Assembly: GCA_025463515.1 (NCBI GenBank)
Contig: JAODAQ010000044.1
Span: 1-64,000, forward strand
DNA: 64,000 bases
Origin: Rhodoglobus sp.
Lineage (GTDB): Bacteria; Actinomycetota; Actinomycetes; Actinomycetales; Microbacteriaceae
Reading direction: 5' to 3'
The notes below the pieces were generated by a model, which saw only the letters and a list, made by a program, of their open reading frames with translations, had not been told where the DNA came from and ran no database searches. Shown piece after piece: positions 41,348 to 51,685 of this stretch. Numbering within the stretch: position 1 is the first letter of the stretch; the number at the start of each line of letters is the position of its first letter. A program made the translations under genes and the position numbers.

Positions 41348-42327
41348 AGGGCCGCGCGCGCCTTGAGGGGCTCCCACCAGGCGCGGTTGTCGCGGTACCA
41401 CTGCACCACGTCCGCGAGGCCCTGCTCGAACGGGACGAGGGGCTCGTACCCGAGCTCGGCCCGGATCTTCGAGATGTCGACGCTGTAGCGCAGGTCGTGG
41501 CCCAGCCGATCCTGCACGCGGTCGACGTACGACCAGTCCTTGCCGGTCGCGTCCAGCAGCAGCTGGGTGAGCTCCTTGTTGGTGAGCTCGGTGCCGCCGC
41601 CGATGTTGTAGATCTCGCCGGCGCGGCCGTTCACGAGCACCATCGCGATGCCGCGGGTGTGGTCGTCGACGTGCAGCCAGTCGCGGATGTTGTCGCCCTC
41701 GCCGTACAGCGGCACGTGCTGGTCGTCGATGAGATTGGTCACGAAGAGCGGGATGACCTTCTCGGGGAAGTGGTACGGGCCGTAGTTGTTCGAGCAGCGC
41801 GTGATGGAGAGGTTGAGCCCGTGGGTGCGGAAGTAGCTGCGTGCGAGCAGGTCGCTGCCGGCCTTGCTCGCCGAGTACGGCGAGTTCGGCTCGAGCGGCC
41901 GCGACTCGTCCCACGAGCCCTCGGCGATCGAGCCGTAGACCTCGTCGGTCGAGACGTGCACGAAGCGCTCGAGGTTGTGGCGGAGAGCGGCGTCGAGCAG
42001 GCGCTGGGTGCCGAGCACGTTGGTCTCGACGAAGATCCCGGAGTCGCGCACCGACCGGTCGACGTGCGACTCCGCGGCGAAGTGCACCACAGCGTCGACG
42101 TTCGGCAGCAGGGTGTCGAGCAGCTCGGCGTCGCGGATGTCGCCCTGCACGAACGAGTAGCGGGGCGAGTCGGCGACGGGCGCGAGGTTCTCCAGGTTGC
42201 CGGAGTAGGTGAGGGCGTCGAGCACGACGACCTCGGCGCCCTCCAGGCCCGGGTACGCGTCCTCGAGGGTGCGCCGCACGAAGTTCGAGCCGATGAACCC
42301 GGCTCCGCCGGTCACGAGGATTCTCAT
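41344..42327 (-). CDS. rfbB: dTDP-glucose 4,6-dehydratase
   Basis: MRILVTGGAGFIGSNFVRRTL, HFAAESHVDRSV, STDEVYGSI, YSASKAGSDLLARSY. Confidence 0.95.
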   Translation of the reverse strand: MRILVTGGAGFIGSNFVRRTLEDAYPGLEGAEVVVLDALTYSGNLENLAPVADSPRYSFVQGDIRDAELLDTLLPNVDAVVHFAAESHVDRSVRDSGIFVETNVLGTQRLLDAALRHNLERFVHVSTDEVYGSIAEGSWDESRPLEPNSPYSASKAGSDLLARSYFRTHGLNLSITRCSNNYGPYHFPEKVIPLFVTNLIDDQHVPLYGEGDNIRDWLHVDDHTRGIAMVLVNGRAGEIYNIGGGTELTNKELTQLLLDATGKDWSYVDRVQDRLGHDLRYSVDISKIRAELGYEPLVPFEQGLADVVQWYRDNRAWWEPLKARAAL

Positions 42328-42335
42328 TGCTTCCT

Positions 42336-43271
42336 TCACCACACGCCAATCGCGATCAAAAGTCCAATTATCCTCCGGTCGCGGGGCCGGCGCCGCATCT
42401 GGCCCGAGCGACGGGCGAGTGCCCAGCGATTGCGGATGCCGCGGCCCTCGAGCAGCGCGAGCATGCCCTCGATGCCCTCCCGCTGCCCTGCGGGGGCCAC
42501 CTGCAGCGCCGAGCGGGCGTGGATCACCGCCTGCTGCCGGTGCCAGTGCTCCCGGATGAGCCTCAGCCGCGCGAACGCGGACCCCACGCCTGTGTTCGAG
42601 CCCATGACGTTGTCGTCGTGCTGCCGGTAGTCGAGTGTCGGCTGCCCGTCGATGTGCCAGGAGTACCCGGCGCCGCGGGCGAGCGCATAGATGAGGGAGT
42701 CGTGGAAGTCGGCAGTGCGGGCCGGCGACGACTCGTCGGCGAGCTGCGCGGCCACGAGGGCCGCGAGCCGCGGAGTGAGCACGAAGGTGGAGCCGGGCCC
42801 GGGGCTCTCGGTGAGGTAGTCGAACCGGCGCTGCGGGTAGTCCTTCTTGATGAGGGTGCGCTGGCCGTCGGGGGCGAATGACGTGATGCTGCCCGAGATG
42901 CCGTCGTGCCCGCCCTCGCGCAGCAGCCGGACGTGCCGCTCGAGCTTGCCCGGCAGCCACACGTCGTCCTGGTCGCTGAAGGCGAGGTAGCCGTCGGCGG
43001 GGGCGGGCACGAGCCCCACCAGCCGGTAGAAGTTGGGGGCTGAGCCGCCTGAGGACCCCATCGAGGGCAGCACCGTGATGCGCGGGTCGGCCGCAGCCTG
43101 CTCGACGAGCCAGTCCCGCGTGCCGTCGGTCGACTCGTCGTCGAGCGCCACGACCCGCACCCGCACGCCGTCCTGCTCGAGGATGCTCGCGAGCTGCTCG
43201 GGAAGCCAGCGCCGGCCGTTGTACGTGGCGAGGAGCACGACGACCTCGGGCAGCGGGTCGGCGGGGGGCAT
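42336..43271 (-). CDS. GT2-family glycosyltransferase
   Basis: VVVLLATYNGRRWLPEQLASILEQ, FSDQDDVWLPGKLERH. Confidence 0.88.
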   Translation of the reverse strand: MPPADPLPEVVVLLATYNGRRWLPEQLASILEQDGVRVRVVALDDESTDGTRDWLVEQAAADPRITVLPSMGSSGGSAPNFYRLVGLVPAPADGYLAFSDQDDVWLPGKLERHVRLLREGGHDGISGSITSFAPDGQRTLIKKDYPQRRFDYLTESPGPGSTFVLTPRLAALVAAQLADESSPARTADFHDSLIYALARGAGYSWHIDGQPTLDYRQHDDNVMGSNTGVGSAFARLRLIREHWHRQQAVIHARSALQVAPAGQREGIEGMLALLEGRGIRNRWALARRSGQMRRRPRDRRIIGLLIAIGVW

Positions 43272-43295
43272 GGGTAGCAATTGTAGCCTTGGGGC

Positions 43296-44276
43296 ATGAC
43301 CACCCCCACGATCTCCGTTGCGCTCTGCACGCACAACGGCGCCCGGTACGTGCGGGAGCAGGTCGAGAGCATCCTGCGCCAGTCGCGGCCCGCCGACGAG
43401 ATCGTGCTGTCGGACGACGCGTCGACGGATGGCACGGTCGAGATCGTCATCGCCGCTGTCGAGTCCTGGCCGGCTCCCCGCCCGGTGCTCACCGTGCTCC
43501 GTAACTCCCCGCCGCTCGGCGTGGTGGCCAACTTCGAGCAGGCCACGGCCGCGTGCACCGGCGACCTCATCGCGCTGTGCGACCAGGACGACGTGTGGCA
43601 CGACGACAAGCTCGTGCGGTTCGACGAGCTGTTCGCGGCGCAGCCCGCCCTCCCGCTCGCGCACAGCGACGCCGCGCTCGTGACCGGCGACCTCGTGCCC
43701 CTGCCCGACTCCCTCCTCGTGAGCCTCGAGGCCACCGCGCGCGAGCGCAGCGAGCTCGTCGACGGGCGCAGCTACGCGGCCTTCCTCCGCCGCAACCTGG
43801 TGACCGGCGCGACCGCGGTCTTCCGAGCGAGCCTGCTCGGCCCGGCCCGCCCCTTCCCGGCCGAGTGGGTGCACGACGAGTGGCTCGCGGTCATCGCGGC
43901 CGCCCTGGACCGCACCCACCTGATCGCCGACGAGCTCGTCGACTACCGCCAGCACGGCGGCAACCAGATCGGCGCGGTCAAGCCGACCCTGCGCTACAAG
44001 ATCGGCAAGCTGCTCGAGCCGCGCACCGACCGCAACGAGCGGCTCGTCGAGCGCGCCCGCGTGCTCGTCGACCGGCTCGAGGCCCTCCCGGTCGCGCCCG
44101 AGCGCCTCGAGCTGGCCCGCCGCAAGCTCGCGCACGAGCGGTTCCGCAACGGCCTGCCGCGGGTGCGCGTGCTGCGCCTGCCCGGTGTCGCGGCGGCGGT
44201 GCTGGCGGGGCGCTACGGGCGCTACAGCCGGGGCATCCCGGATGCCGTGCGCGACCTCGTACAGCCTGCCCGCTGA
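43296..44276 (+). CDS. GT2-family glycosyltransferase (rhamnosyltransferase-like)
   Basis: ISVALCTHNGARYVREQVESILRQ, LCDQDDVWHDDKLVRFDEL. Confidence 0.88.
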   Translation: MTTPTISVALCTHNGARYVREQVESILRQSRPADEIVLSDDASTDGTVEIVIAAVESWPAPRPVLTVLRNSPPLGVVANFEQATAACTGDLIALCDQDDVWHDDKLVRFDELFAAQPALPLAHSDAALVTGDLVPLPDSLLVSLEATARERSELVDGRSYAAFLRRNLVTGATAVFRASLLGPARPFPAEWVHDEWLAVIAAALDRTHLIADELVDYRQHGGNQIGAVKPTLRYKIGKLLEPRTDRNERLVERARVLVDRLEALPVAPERLELARRKLAHERFRNGLPRVRVLRLPGVAAAVLAGRYGRYSRGIPDAVRDLVQPAR

Positions 44277-44299
44277 GGGCGCACGTTAGGATCGTGCCC

Positions 44300-44902
44300 G
44301 TGCAGATTCGAGAACTCTCCGTGCCCGATGCGTGGGAGATCACCCCGGTGACGTGGCGGGACGACCGCGGCGTCTTCCTCGAATCCTTCCGGCACGACAC
44401 CCTCGAGGCGGCCACCGGGCGCCGCTTCTCGCTGCGCCAGGGGAACACGTCGGTGTCGCGCCGGGGAGTGGTGCGCGGCATCCATTTCGCCGACACGCCT
44501 CCCGGCCAGGCGAAGTACGTCTCGGTCGCCCACGGAGCGGGCATCGACTTCGTCGTCGACATCAGGGTCGGCTCGCCGACGTTCGGCACGTGGGACTCCG
44601 TGGCGCTCGACACCGAGACCCGCCGCTCGGTATTCCTCTCGGAGGGCCTCGGCCACGCCTTCGTCGCGACGACGGACGACGCGACCCTCACCTACCTCGT
44701 CAGCTCGACCTACAACCCCGCCGCGGAGCACGACCTCAACGTGCTCGACCCGGAGATCGGCCTCGTCTTCCCCGCCGAGCTGGGCGAGCCCGTGCTCTCC
44801 GCGAAGGACCTCGCGGCCCCGACCCTCGCCGAGCTCCTCGCGGCCGGCGCCCTGCCCGACTTCGCCGAGCTCAAGGCGCACTACACGAAGGGCGCGGCCT
44901 GA
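44300..44902 (+). CDS. rfbC: dTDP-4-dehydrorhamnose 3,5-epimerase
   Basis: [54 protein letters not shown]. Confidence 0.93.
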   Translation: MQIRELSVPDAWEITPVTWRDDRGVFLESFRHDTLEAATGRRFSLRQGNTSVSRRGVVRGIHFADTPPGQAKYVSVAHGAGIDFVVDIRVGSPTFGTWDSVALDTETRRSVFLSEGLGHAFVATTDDATLTYLVSSTYNPAAEHDLNVLDPEIGLVFPAELGEPVLSAKDLAAPTLAELLAAGALPDFAELKAHYTKGAA

Positions 44903-44903
44903 C

Positions 44904-45770
44904 ATGCGCGGAATCATCCTGGCCGGCGGTAGCGGCACGCGGCTCTGGCCCATCACCAAGGGCATCTCGAAGCAGCTCATGCCCATCTACGACAAGCCGA
45001 TGATCTACTACCCGCTGTCGACCCTCATGATGGCCGGGATCAGCGAGATCCTCATCATCACGACGCCGGACGACCAGCCGCAGTTCCAGCGGCTCCTCGG
45101 CGACGGCAGCGACCTCGGCATCTCGCTCAGCTACGCGGCACAGCCCTCCCCGGACGGCCTCGCCCAGGCGTTCATCATCGGCGAGGAGTTCATCGGCGAC
45201 GAGAAGGTCGCCCTCGTGCTGGGCGACAACATCTTCCACGGCATCGACCTGGGCACCAACCTGCGCAACAGCACCGATATCGACGGCGCGCTCATCTTCG
45301 CGTACCAGGTGCGCAACCCGCGCGCGTACGGCGTCGTCGAGTTCGACGAGAACCTCAAGGCGGTCTCCATCGAGGAGAAGCCGGAGAAGCCGAAGAGCAA
45401 CTTCGCCGTGCCCGGCCTCTACTTCTACGACAACAGCGTGATCGAGATCGCGAAGTCGATAAGCCCGAGCGCGCGCGGCGAGCTCGAGATCTCCACGGTC
45501 AACGAGCACTACCTCGACCGCGGCGCGCTGCAGGTCAACGTGCTCGACCGCGGGACGGCCTGGCTCGACACCGGCACGTTCGAGTCGATGATCCAGGCCA
45601 CCGAGTTCGTGCGGGTCATCGAGGACCGCCAGGGCTTCAAGATCGGCTGCCTCGAGGAGATCGCCTGGCGCGCCGGGTGGATCACGGATGCCCAGCTCGC
45701 CGCTCTCGCCGCGCCGCTCACCAAGAGCGGCTACGGCACGTACCTGACCGGGCTGCTCGAGGGCGCCTAG
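44904..45770 (+). CDS. rfbA: Glucose-1-phosphate thymidylyltransferase
   Basis: [46 protein letters not shown]. Confidence 0.96.
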   Translation: MRGIILAGGSGTRLWPITKGISKQLMPIYDKPMIYYPLSTLMMAGISEILIITTPDDQPQFQRLLGDGSDLGISLSYAAQPSPDGLAQAFIIGEEFIGDEKVALVLGDNIFHGIDLGTNLRNSTDIDGALIFAYQVRNPRAYGVVEFDENLKAVSIEEKPEKPKSNFAVPGLYFYDNSVIEIAKSISPSARGELEISTVNEHYLDRGALQVNVLDRGTAWLDTGTFESMIQATEFVRVIEDRQGFKIGCLEEIAWRAGWITDAQLAALAAPLTKSGYGTYLTGLLEGA

Positions 45771-46978
45771 TGGGTGCCGCAACCAATGCGTGGCTGATCC
45801 TGCGCCAGAAGGGTCCGCTCGCCTTCGCGGGCAAGGTCGTCGAGCACCTGCAGGGGCCGGGCTCCTCGGCCTCGCTCGTGGCGTACGACGATGCGCGCTC
45901 GGTCGACTGGAGCATCGCGCATCCGGCCGTCGCGAACCCGGTGGCGCTGCCCGACGGGCCGCTGACCGTCGCCTGGATCATGTCGCCCCCCGGCGAGGGC
46001 AGCGGCGGGCACCAGAACATCTTCCGGTTCATCCGGTACCTCGAGGGCGCCGGCCATCGCGTGAAGATCTACCTGTACAGCACGGGCGACCCGTACACGC
46101 TGCCTCAGATCCGCGCTCGCGTCTCGTCGGGGTCGTACCCGCAGGTCGCCGCGAGCATCGAGGCCTACCCCGAGGACGGGGTCTCGGCCGACGTCGACGT
46201 GCTCGTCGCGACCGGGTGGGAGACCGCGTACCCGGCCTGGCGCGACGCGTCGCCGGCCCGTCGCCTCTACTTCGTGCAGGACTACGAGCCGTACTTCTAC
46301 GGTGTCGGCACCGACTCCGTGCTCGCCGAGAACACCTACCGGTTCGGCTTCTCGGGCATCACGGCGGGCAACTGGCTCAAGTCGAAGCTCGCCGACGAGT
46401 ACGGCATGCCCACGCGCTCGTACGAGTTCAGCGCCGACCGCAACGACTACAGCCTCGTCAACACCGGCCGTCGCAAGGAGATCTTCTTCTACGCGCGCCC
46501 CGGCACCACCCGCCGCGGTTACGAGCTCGGGATCATGACCCTGGACAACTTCGCGCGCGAGCGGCCCGACTACGTCATCAACCTCGCGGGGTGGGACGTG
46601 AGCCGGTACTCGATCCCGTTCGCGTACAACAACCTCGGCACGCTTCCCGTCGGCGAGCTCAACGCGCTCTACAACCGCTGCGCCGCGGGGCTCGTGCTCT
46701 CGCTCACCAACATGTCCCTGCTCCCGCTCGAGCTGCTCGCGGCCGGGGTCATCCCGGTCGTCAACGACGCCCTCAACAACACGATGGTGTCGTCGAACCC
46801 GTTCATCGAGTACACGCCGGCCTCGCCGCGCGCCCTCGCCGACCGGCTCATCGCCGTCGTCGACCGCGCCGACCTCCCCGAGCACTCCCGGCTCGCCGCC
46901 GAGAGCATCGGCACGGAGGGCTGGGACGGCTCCGGCCGCCAGTTCATCGCCGCCTTCGAGGACGTCGTGCGTGGCTGA
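45770..46978 (+). CDS. Rhamnosyltransferase WsaF-like GT4 glycosyltransferase
   Basis: VAWIMSPPGEGSGGHQNIFRFIRYLE, YFVQDYEPYFY, ARPGTTRRGYELGI. Confidence 0.78.
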   Translation: MGAATNAWLILRQKGPLAFAGKVVEHLQGPGSSASLVAYDDARSVDWSIAHPAVANPVALPDGPLTVAWIMSPPGEGSGGHQNIFRFIRYLEGAGHRVKIYLYSTGDPYTLPQIRARVSSGSYPQVAASIEAYPEDGVSADVDVLVATGWETAYPAWRDASPARRLYFVQDYEPYFYGVGTDSVLAENTYRFGFSGITAGNWLKSKLADEYGMPTRSYEFSADRNDYSLVNTGRRKEIFFYARPGTTRRGYELGIMTLDNFARERPDYVINLAGWDVSRYSIPFAYNNLGTLPVGELNALYNRCAAGLVLSLTNMSLLPLELLAAGVIPVVNDALNNTMVSSNPFIEYTPASPRALADRLIAVVDRADLPEHSRLAAESIGTEGWDGSGRQFIAAFEDVVRG

Positions 46979-47888
46979 CTGCATAGTGATCGGGGCGAAC
47001 GGATTCCTCGGCTCGAGCCTCACGGATGAGCTCGTCGCCCGGGGCCACGAGGTGACGGCCTTCGACCGCTTCTCCGGATCCGGGCGGCGCTTCACGAGCG
47101 ACGTGCGCACCGTCGCGGGCGACTTCCTCGATCGCGATGCCGTCGCGGCCGCCGTCGACGGCCACGAGTTCGTGTTCCACTTCCTCTCCACGACCACGCC
47201 CGCAACCGCCGACGACGAGCCCGCGCGCGACGTGCGCGACAACCTCGCGCCGAGCATCGACCTGTTCTCCGCCTGCGTGGCGGGCGGGGTCCGGCGGGTG
47301 GTCTTCGCCTCCACCGGCGGCGCGATCTACGGCGAGAAGTCCGTCGACGTGCTAACCGAGGAGACGGCCCCGGAGCCGATCTCGCCCTACGCGATCGGCA
47401 AGCTCGCGATCGAGGGCTACCTCGCCTACTTCCGCCGCAAGCACGGGCTCGAGTCCACGTCGTTCCGCATCTCCAACCCCTACGGGCCGCGCCAGCGCTC
47501 CAACCGCGCGCAGGGCGTGATCCCGACCTTCCTCGCGAAGGCGGCGGCCGGCGAGGCCGTGCCGGTGTGGGGCGACGGCTCGTCGGTGCGCGACTACGTG
47601 TACGTCGACGATGCGATCCGGATGATCGTGGACACGGTCGACGCACAGCCGCAGCACCCCGTGTACAACATCGGGAGCGGGGTCGGCACGAGCCTCACTG
47701 AGCTGCTCGCCGTGATCGGGGAGGTGACGGGCGCGCATCCGGAGATCGACTACCGCCCGGAGCCCGCGACCTTCGTGCACCGCTCCGTTCTCGACACCGG
47801 CCGGTACCGTGGGGAGTTCGGACCCTCGGCAGCCCGCAGCCTGCGCGAGGGGATCGGCCAGACCTGGGCGGAAGGGCGGGGAGCATGA
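46971..47888 (+). CDS. NAD-dependent epimerase/dehydratase (UDP-sugar 4-epimerase-like)
   Basis: CIVIGANGFLGSSLTDELVARGHEVTAFDR, FASTGGAIYGE, YAIGKLAIEGYL. Confidence 0.88.
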   Translation: MADCIVIGANGFLGSSLTDELVARGHEVTAFDRFSGSGRRFTSDVRTVAGDFLDRDAVAAAVDGHEFVFHFLSTTTPATADDEPARDVRDNLAPSIDLFSACVAGGVRRVVFASTGGAIYGEKSVDVLTEETAPEPISPYAIGKLAIEGYLAYFRRKHGLESTSFRISNPYGPRQRSNRAQGVIPTFLAKAAAGEAVPVWGDGSSVRDYVYVDDAIRMIVDTVDAQPQHPVYNIGSGVGTSLTELLAVIGEVTGAHPEIDYRPEPATFVHRSVLDTGRYRGEFGPSAARSLREGIGQTWAEGRGA

Positions 47889-48853
47889 GTGTGACGGCGA
47901 CCGTCGCAATCCTCACCTTCAACGGCGAGGACTACCTCCGCGAGATCCTCACGGCCCTGCGCACCCAGAAGAACGTCTCGGGCGAGGTCGAGGTGCTCGT
48001 GATCGACTCGGGCTCGACCGACTCGACGCTCGCGATCGTCGCGGAGTTCCCCGAGGTGCGGCTGCACCAGATCCCGAACAGCGAGTTCGGCCACGGCAGG
48101 ACCCGCAACCTCGCGGCCCGGCTCGCGGCCGGCGAATACGTCGTGTACCTCACGCACGACGCGGTGCCCGCGGACGACTACTGGCTCGAGGGGATGCTCG
48201 CCCCGTTCGCACTGGTTCCGGGGGTCGTGGGGGTCGTGGGCCGCCAGATCCCGCGCGCGGACTGCTTCCCGCTGCTCAAGTACGAGATCCGCCGCTTCTT
48301 CGAGACCCAGGGCGCGGAGTTCGGCACGACGATCTCGTACGAGGCTCCGGCGTTCGACAGGCATCCGGAGTATCGTGCCGCCGCCCAGCTGTACTCGGAC
48401 GTCAACTCCGCCACGCGCCGCCGCTATCTGCTCGACGAGGTGCAGTACCAGGACGTGTCGTACGCCGAGGACCAGCTCTTCGCCCAGGACTTCCTGCGCG
48501 CGGGTGGCATCAAGGCCTACGCGCCGTGGGGCGCCGTCGTGCACTCGAACGACCTTACCTACGCGCAGTACAAGCGGCGGCAGTGGGACGAGATCATCGG
48601 GCTGCGCCTCGCGGGGGCCGCCGTGCCGCCGCCCTCGCACGGCTTCCGCGCCTTCGTGCGCGCTGTCGTGCTCGACCCGGTCGACATCCTGCAGGACCGG
48701 GAGTACTCGGCGGGGCGCAAGCTGTACTGGCTCGTCGTCAACCCGTTCTTCCATCTGGCCAAGTACCGAGTGGGCCGTCGGGCGCGGCGGATCGACCTGG
48801 GGCACCCGAGCGTCGCCGCGCTCTCGCTCGAGGCACAGCGCAAGGCCGGTTGA
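47885..48853 (+). CDS. GT2-family glycosyltransferase
   Basis: VAILTFNGEDYLREILTALRTQ, VLVIDSGSTDSTLAIVAE, EFGHGRTRNLAARLA. Confidence 0.88.
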   Translation: MSVTATVAILTFNGEDYLREILTALRTQKNVSGEVEVLVIDSGSTDSTLAIVAEFPEVRLHQIPNSEFGHGRTRNLAARLAAGEYVVYLTHDAVPADDYWLEGMLAPFALVPGVVGVVGRQIPRADCFPLLKYEIRRFFETQGAEFGTTISYEAPAFDRHPEYRAAAQLYSDVNSATRRRYLLDEVQYQDVSYAEDQLFAQDFLRAGGIKAYAPWGAVVHSNDLTYAQYKRRQWDEIIGLRLAGAAVPPPSHGFRAFVRAVVLDPVDILQDREYSAGRKLYWLVVNPFFHLAKYRVGRRARRIDLGHPSVAALSLEAQRKAG

Positions 48854-48904
48854 ACCGCCGTTACACTGTCCTGACACTGGAAATTGAACTGAGCGGATAG
48901 CGGC

Positions 48905-49945
48905 ATGCCCGAAAACACCGGCACGAAGCGTGCGATGATCACCGGAATCACCGGGCAGGACGGCTCGTACCTCGCGGAGCTCCTCCTCGCGAAGGGCTAC
49001 GAGGTGCACGGCCTCATCCGTCGCGCATCGACCTTCAACACCGTGCGGATCGACCACCTCTACCGCGACCCGCACGAGTCGGGAAACCGCCTGTTCCTGC
49101 ACTACGCGGATCTCGCCGACGGCTCGCGCCTCTCCGCCCTGATGAGCGAGATCGTCCCTGACGAGGTCTACCACCTCGGCGCCCAGTCGCACGTGCGCGT
49201 CTCCTTCGACGAGCCCGAGTACACCGGCGACGTCACGGGCCTCGGCACCATCCGCCTCCTCGAGGCGATCCGCCAGACCGAGGTGCCCGCCCGCTTCTAC
49301 CAGGCGTCCAGCTCCGAGATGTTCGGCGCGACCCCGCCGCCGCAGGGCGAGGACACCCCTTTCTACCCGCGCTCGCCGTACGGCGCCGCCAAGGTCTACG
49401 CCTACTGGATCGCGCGCAACTACCGCGAGGCCTACGGGCTGTTCGCCGTCAACGGCATCCTCTTCAACCACGAGAGCCCGCGGCGCGGCCAGACCTTCGT
49501 GACGCACAAGATCACCCAGGCGGTCGCGCGCATCAAGTCGGGCCTGCAGAAGGACCTCTACCTCGGCAATCTCGACGCGCGCCGCGACTGGGGCTACGCG
49601 CCGGAGTACGTGCACGCGATGTGGCAGATGCTGCAGCAGGACGTGGCCACCGACTACGTCGTGGGCACCGGCACCGACTACAGCGTCGAGGACTTCGTGC
49701 GCTTCTCCTTCGAGCACGCCGGGCTGGACTGGAAGGACTTCGTCAGGACCGACGAGCGCTACCTCCGCCCCACCGAGGTCGACTCGCTCGTGGGCGACGC
49801 GTCGAAGGCGTTCAACGACTTCGGCTGGAAGGCCACCGTGCACCCGCAGCAGCTCGCGCAGATCATGGTCGAGCACGACCTCGCGGAGATCGAGAACAAC
49901 GGCCATGTCGTCGACGTCCCGCAGGTCGCGCCCTGGATCTCCTAG
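48905..49945 (+). CDS. gmd: GDP-mannose 4,6-dehydratase
   Basis: [53 protein letters not shown]. Confidence 0.95.
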   Translation: MPENTGTKRAMITGITGQDGSYLAELLLAKGYEVHGLIRRASTFNTVRIDHLYRDPHESGNRLFLHYADLADGSRLSALMSEIVPDEVYHLGAQSHVRVSFDEPEYTGDVTGLGTIRLLEAIRQTEVPARFYQASSSEMFGATPPPQGEDTPFYPRSPYGAAKVYAYWIARNYREAYGLFAVNGILFNHESPRRGQTFVTHKITQAVARIKSGLQKDLYLGNLDARRDWGYAPEYVHAMWQMLQQDVATDYVVGTGTDYSVEDFVRFSFEHAGLDWKDFVRTDERYLRPTEVDSLVGDASKAFNDFGWKATVHPQQLAQIMVEHDLAEIENNGHVVDVPQVAPWIS

Positions 49946-49946
49946 C

Positions 49947-50720
49947 GTGGCTTCAGAACCCCGCACGGCAGTAGTCGTCCCGACGCTGGGGCAGCGGCCC
50001 GAGTACCTCGGCCAGTCGCTCGCCTCGATCCGCGCGGCGGGGGAGGCGCACATCCTCATCGTCGCACCCGCGTCATTCGACGCTACCGGCCTGATCGCCG
50101 ACGGCCTCGCCGACCAGAAGGTCGACGAGACGGGGCGGTCGCTGCCCGCGGCGATCGAGCAGGGGTTCGCCGCGCTGCCCGAGAGCGTCCAGTACATGTC
50201 GTGGCTGGGCGACGACGACGTGCTCTCGCCTGGCTCGCTGACCGCGACGAGCGAGTTCCTGGCCGGGCATCCGCGCACCTCCGCCGTCTACGGGCGGTGC
50301 GACTACATCGACGAGAAGAACCGACTGGTGTGGTCGAACAAGTCGGGGGCGTGGGCGGCGCCGCTGCTGCGCATCGGACCGGACCTCATCCCGCAGCCGG
50401 GCTCGCTGTTCCGCCGCTCGTCGTACCTGAAGACGAAGGGGCTGCGCACCGACCTCGGCTGGGCGTTCGACCTCGACATCTTCCTGCAGCTCGCCGGTGT
50501 CGGCCGGCTCTCGTACCTCAGGCGCACCCTCGCCTCGTTCCGCTGGCACGCCGACTCGCTGTCCGTCGGTCAGCGCCGCGACTCGGTGCGCGAGGCCAGC
50601 CAGGTGCGCAAGGAATATCTGCCGGCCTGGCTGCGTCCTATCTCAGGGCTGTGGGAACGGCCCGTGCAGTGGGCGACGTACCGCGCCGGTGACGTCGTGA
50701 TCAGGGAGGCAAGAGATTGA
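49947..50720 (+). CDS. GT2-family glycosyltransferase
   Basis: TAVVVPTLGQRPEYLGQSLASI, SWLGDDDVLSPGSLTATSEFL; GTG start at 49947. Confidence 0.82.
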   Translation: MASEPRTAVVVPTLGQRPEYLGQSLASIRAAGEAHILIVAPASFDATGLIADGLADQKVDETGRSLPAAIEQGFAALPESVQYMSWLGDDDVLSPGSLTATSEFLAGHPRTSAVYGRCDYIDEKNRLVWSNKSGAWAAPLLRIGPDLIPQPGSLFRRSSYLKTKGLRTDLGWAFDLDIFLQLAGVGRLSYLRRTLASFRWHADSLSVGQRRDSVREASQVRKEYLPAWLRPISGLWERPVQWATYRAGDVVIREARD

Positions 50721-51640
50721 GCAAGCCACTCGTCTACGTCGCGGGGCACCGCGGACTCGTCGGCTCCGCCATCGCGCGCGGCATCGAGGCCAGGGGAGAC
50801 CAGGAGTGGGTCGGCCAGACCCGCGCCGAGCTCGACCTGCTCGACCGGGCGGCGGTGTTCGACTTCGTGAAGGCGACCAAGCCCGACGCGATAGTCGTCG
50901 CGGCCGCGAAGGTCGGCGGCATCAAGGCCAACTCGACGTACCCCGTCGAGTTCCTCACCGAGAACGTGCAGCTGCAGTCGAACCTCATGGATGCCGCGCA
51001 CGCCGCCGACGTCCCGAGGCTGCTGTTCCTCGGCTCCTCGTGCATCTACCCCAAGTTCGCCGAGCAGCCGATCCGCGAGGACTCGCTGCTCACCGGGCCG
51101 CTCGAGCCGACCAACGACGCCTATGCGATAGCGAAGATCGCGGGCATCCGCCTCGCCGACGGCTACCGCAGCCAGTACGGCCGCGACTGGATCTCGGCGA
51201 TGCCCACCAACATCTACGGCCCCGGCGACAACTTCGACCTCGAGACCTCGCACGTCATGCCGGCGCTCATCCACCGCTTCCACGACGCGAAGACGGCCGG
51301 AGCCGACTCGATCACCCTGTGGGGCACCGGCAGCGCGCTGCGCGAGTTCCTGCACTCCGACGACCTTGCCGCCGCGACGCTGCACCTGCTCGACAGCTAC
51401 CACGAGCCCGGCCCGATCAACGTCGGCTTCGGCGAGGAGATCTCGATCCGCGATCTCGCGGGCGTCATCGCGGAGGTCGTCGGCTTCGAGGGCGCCATCG
51501 AGTGGGACCCGAGCAAGCCGGACGGCACCCCCCGCAAGATCCTGGACTCCAGCCGTATCCGCGGGCTCGGGTGGACGCCGGAGGTGCATCTGACGGAGGG
51601 CATCAGGCACGCCTACGAGTGGTTCCTCGAGAACCAGTAG
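50717..51640 (+). CDS. fcl: GDP-L-fucose synthase
   Basis: YVAGHRGLVGSAIARGIEARG, FLGSSCIYPKFAEQPIREDSLLTGPLEPTNDAYAIAKIAG. Confidence 0.94.
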   Translation: MSKPLVYVAGHRGLVGSAIARGIEARGDQEWVGQTRAELDLLDRAAVFDFVKATKPDAIVVAAAKVGGIKANSTYPVEFLTENVQLQSNLMDAAHAADVPRLLFLGSSCIYPKFAEQPIREDSLLTGPLEPTNDAYAIAKIAGIRLADGYRSQYGRDWISAMPTNIYGPGDNFDLETSHVMPALIHRFHDAKTAGADSITLWGTGSALREFLHSDDLAAATLHLLDSYHEPGPINVGFGEEISIRDLAGVIAEVVGFEGAIEWDPSKPDGTPRKILDSSRIRGLGWTPEVHLTEGIRHAYEWFLENQ

Positions 51641-51685
51641 TCTGTTGGCTATGTATGTCGAGGCTCGGAACCGCGTGAGTAGGGC

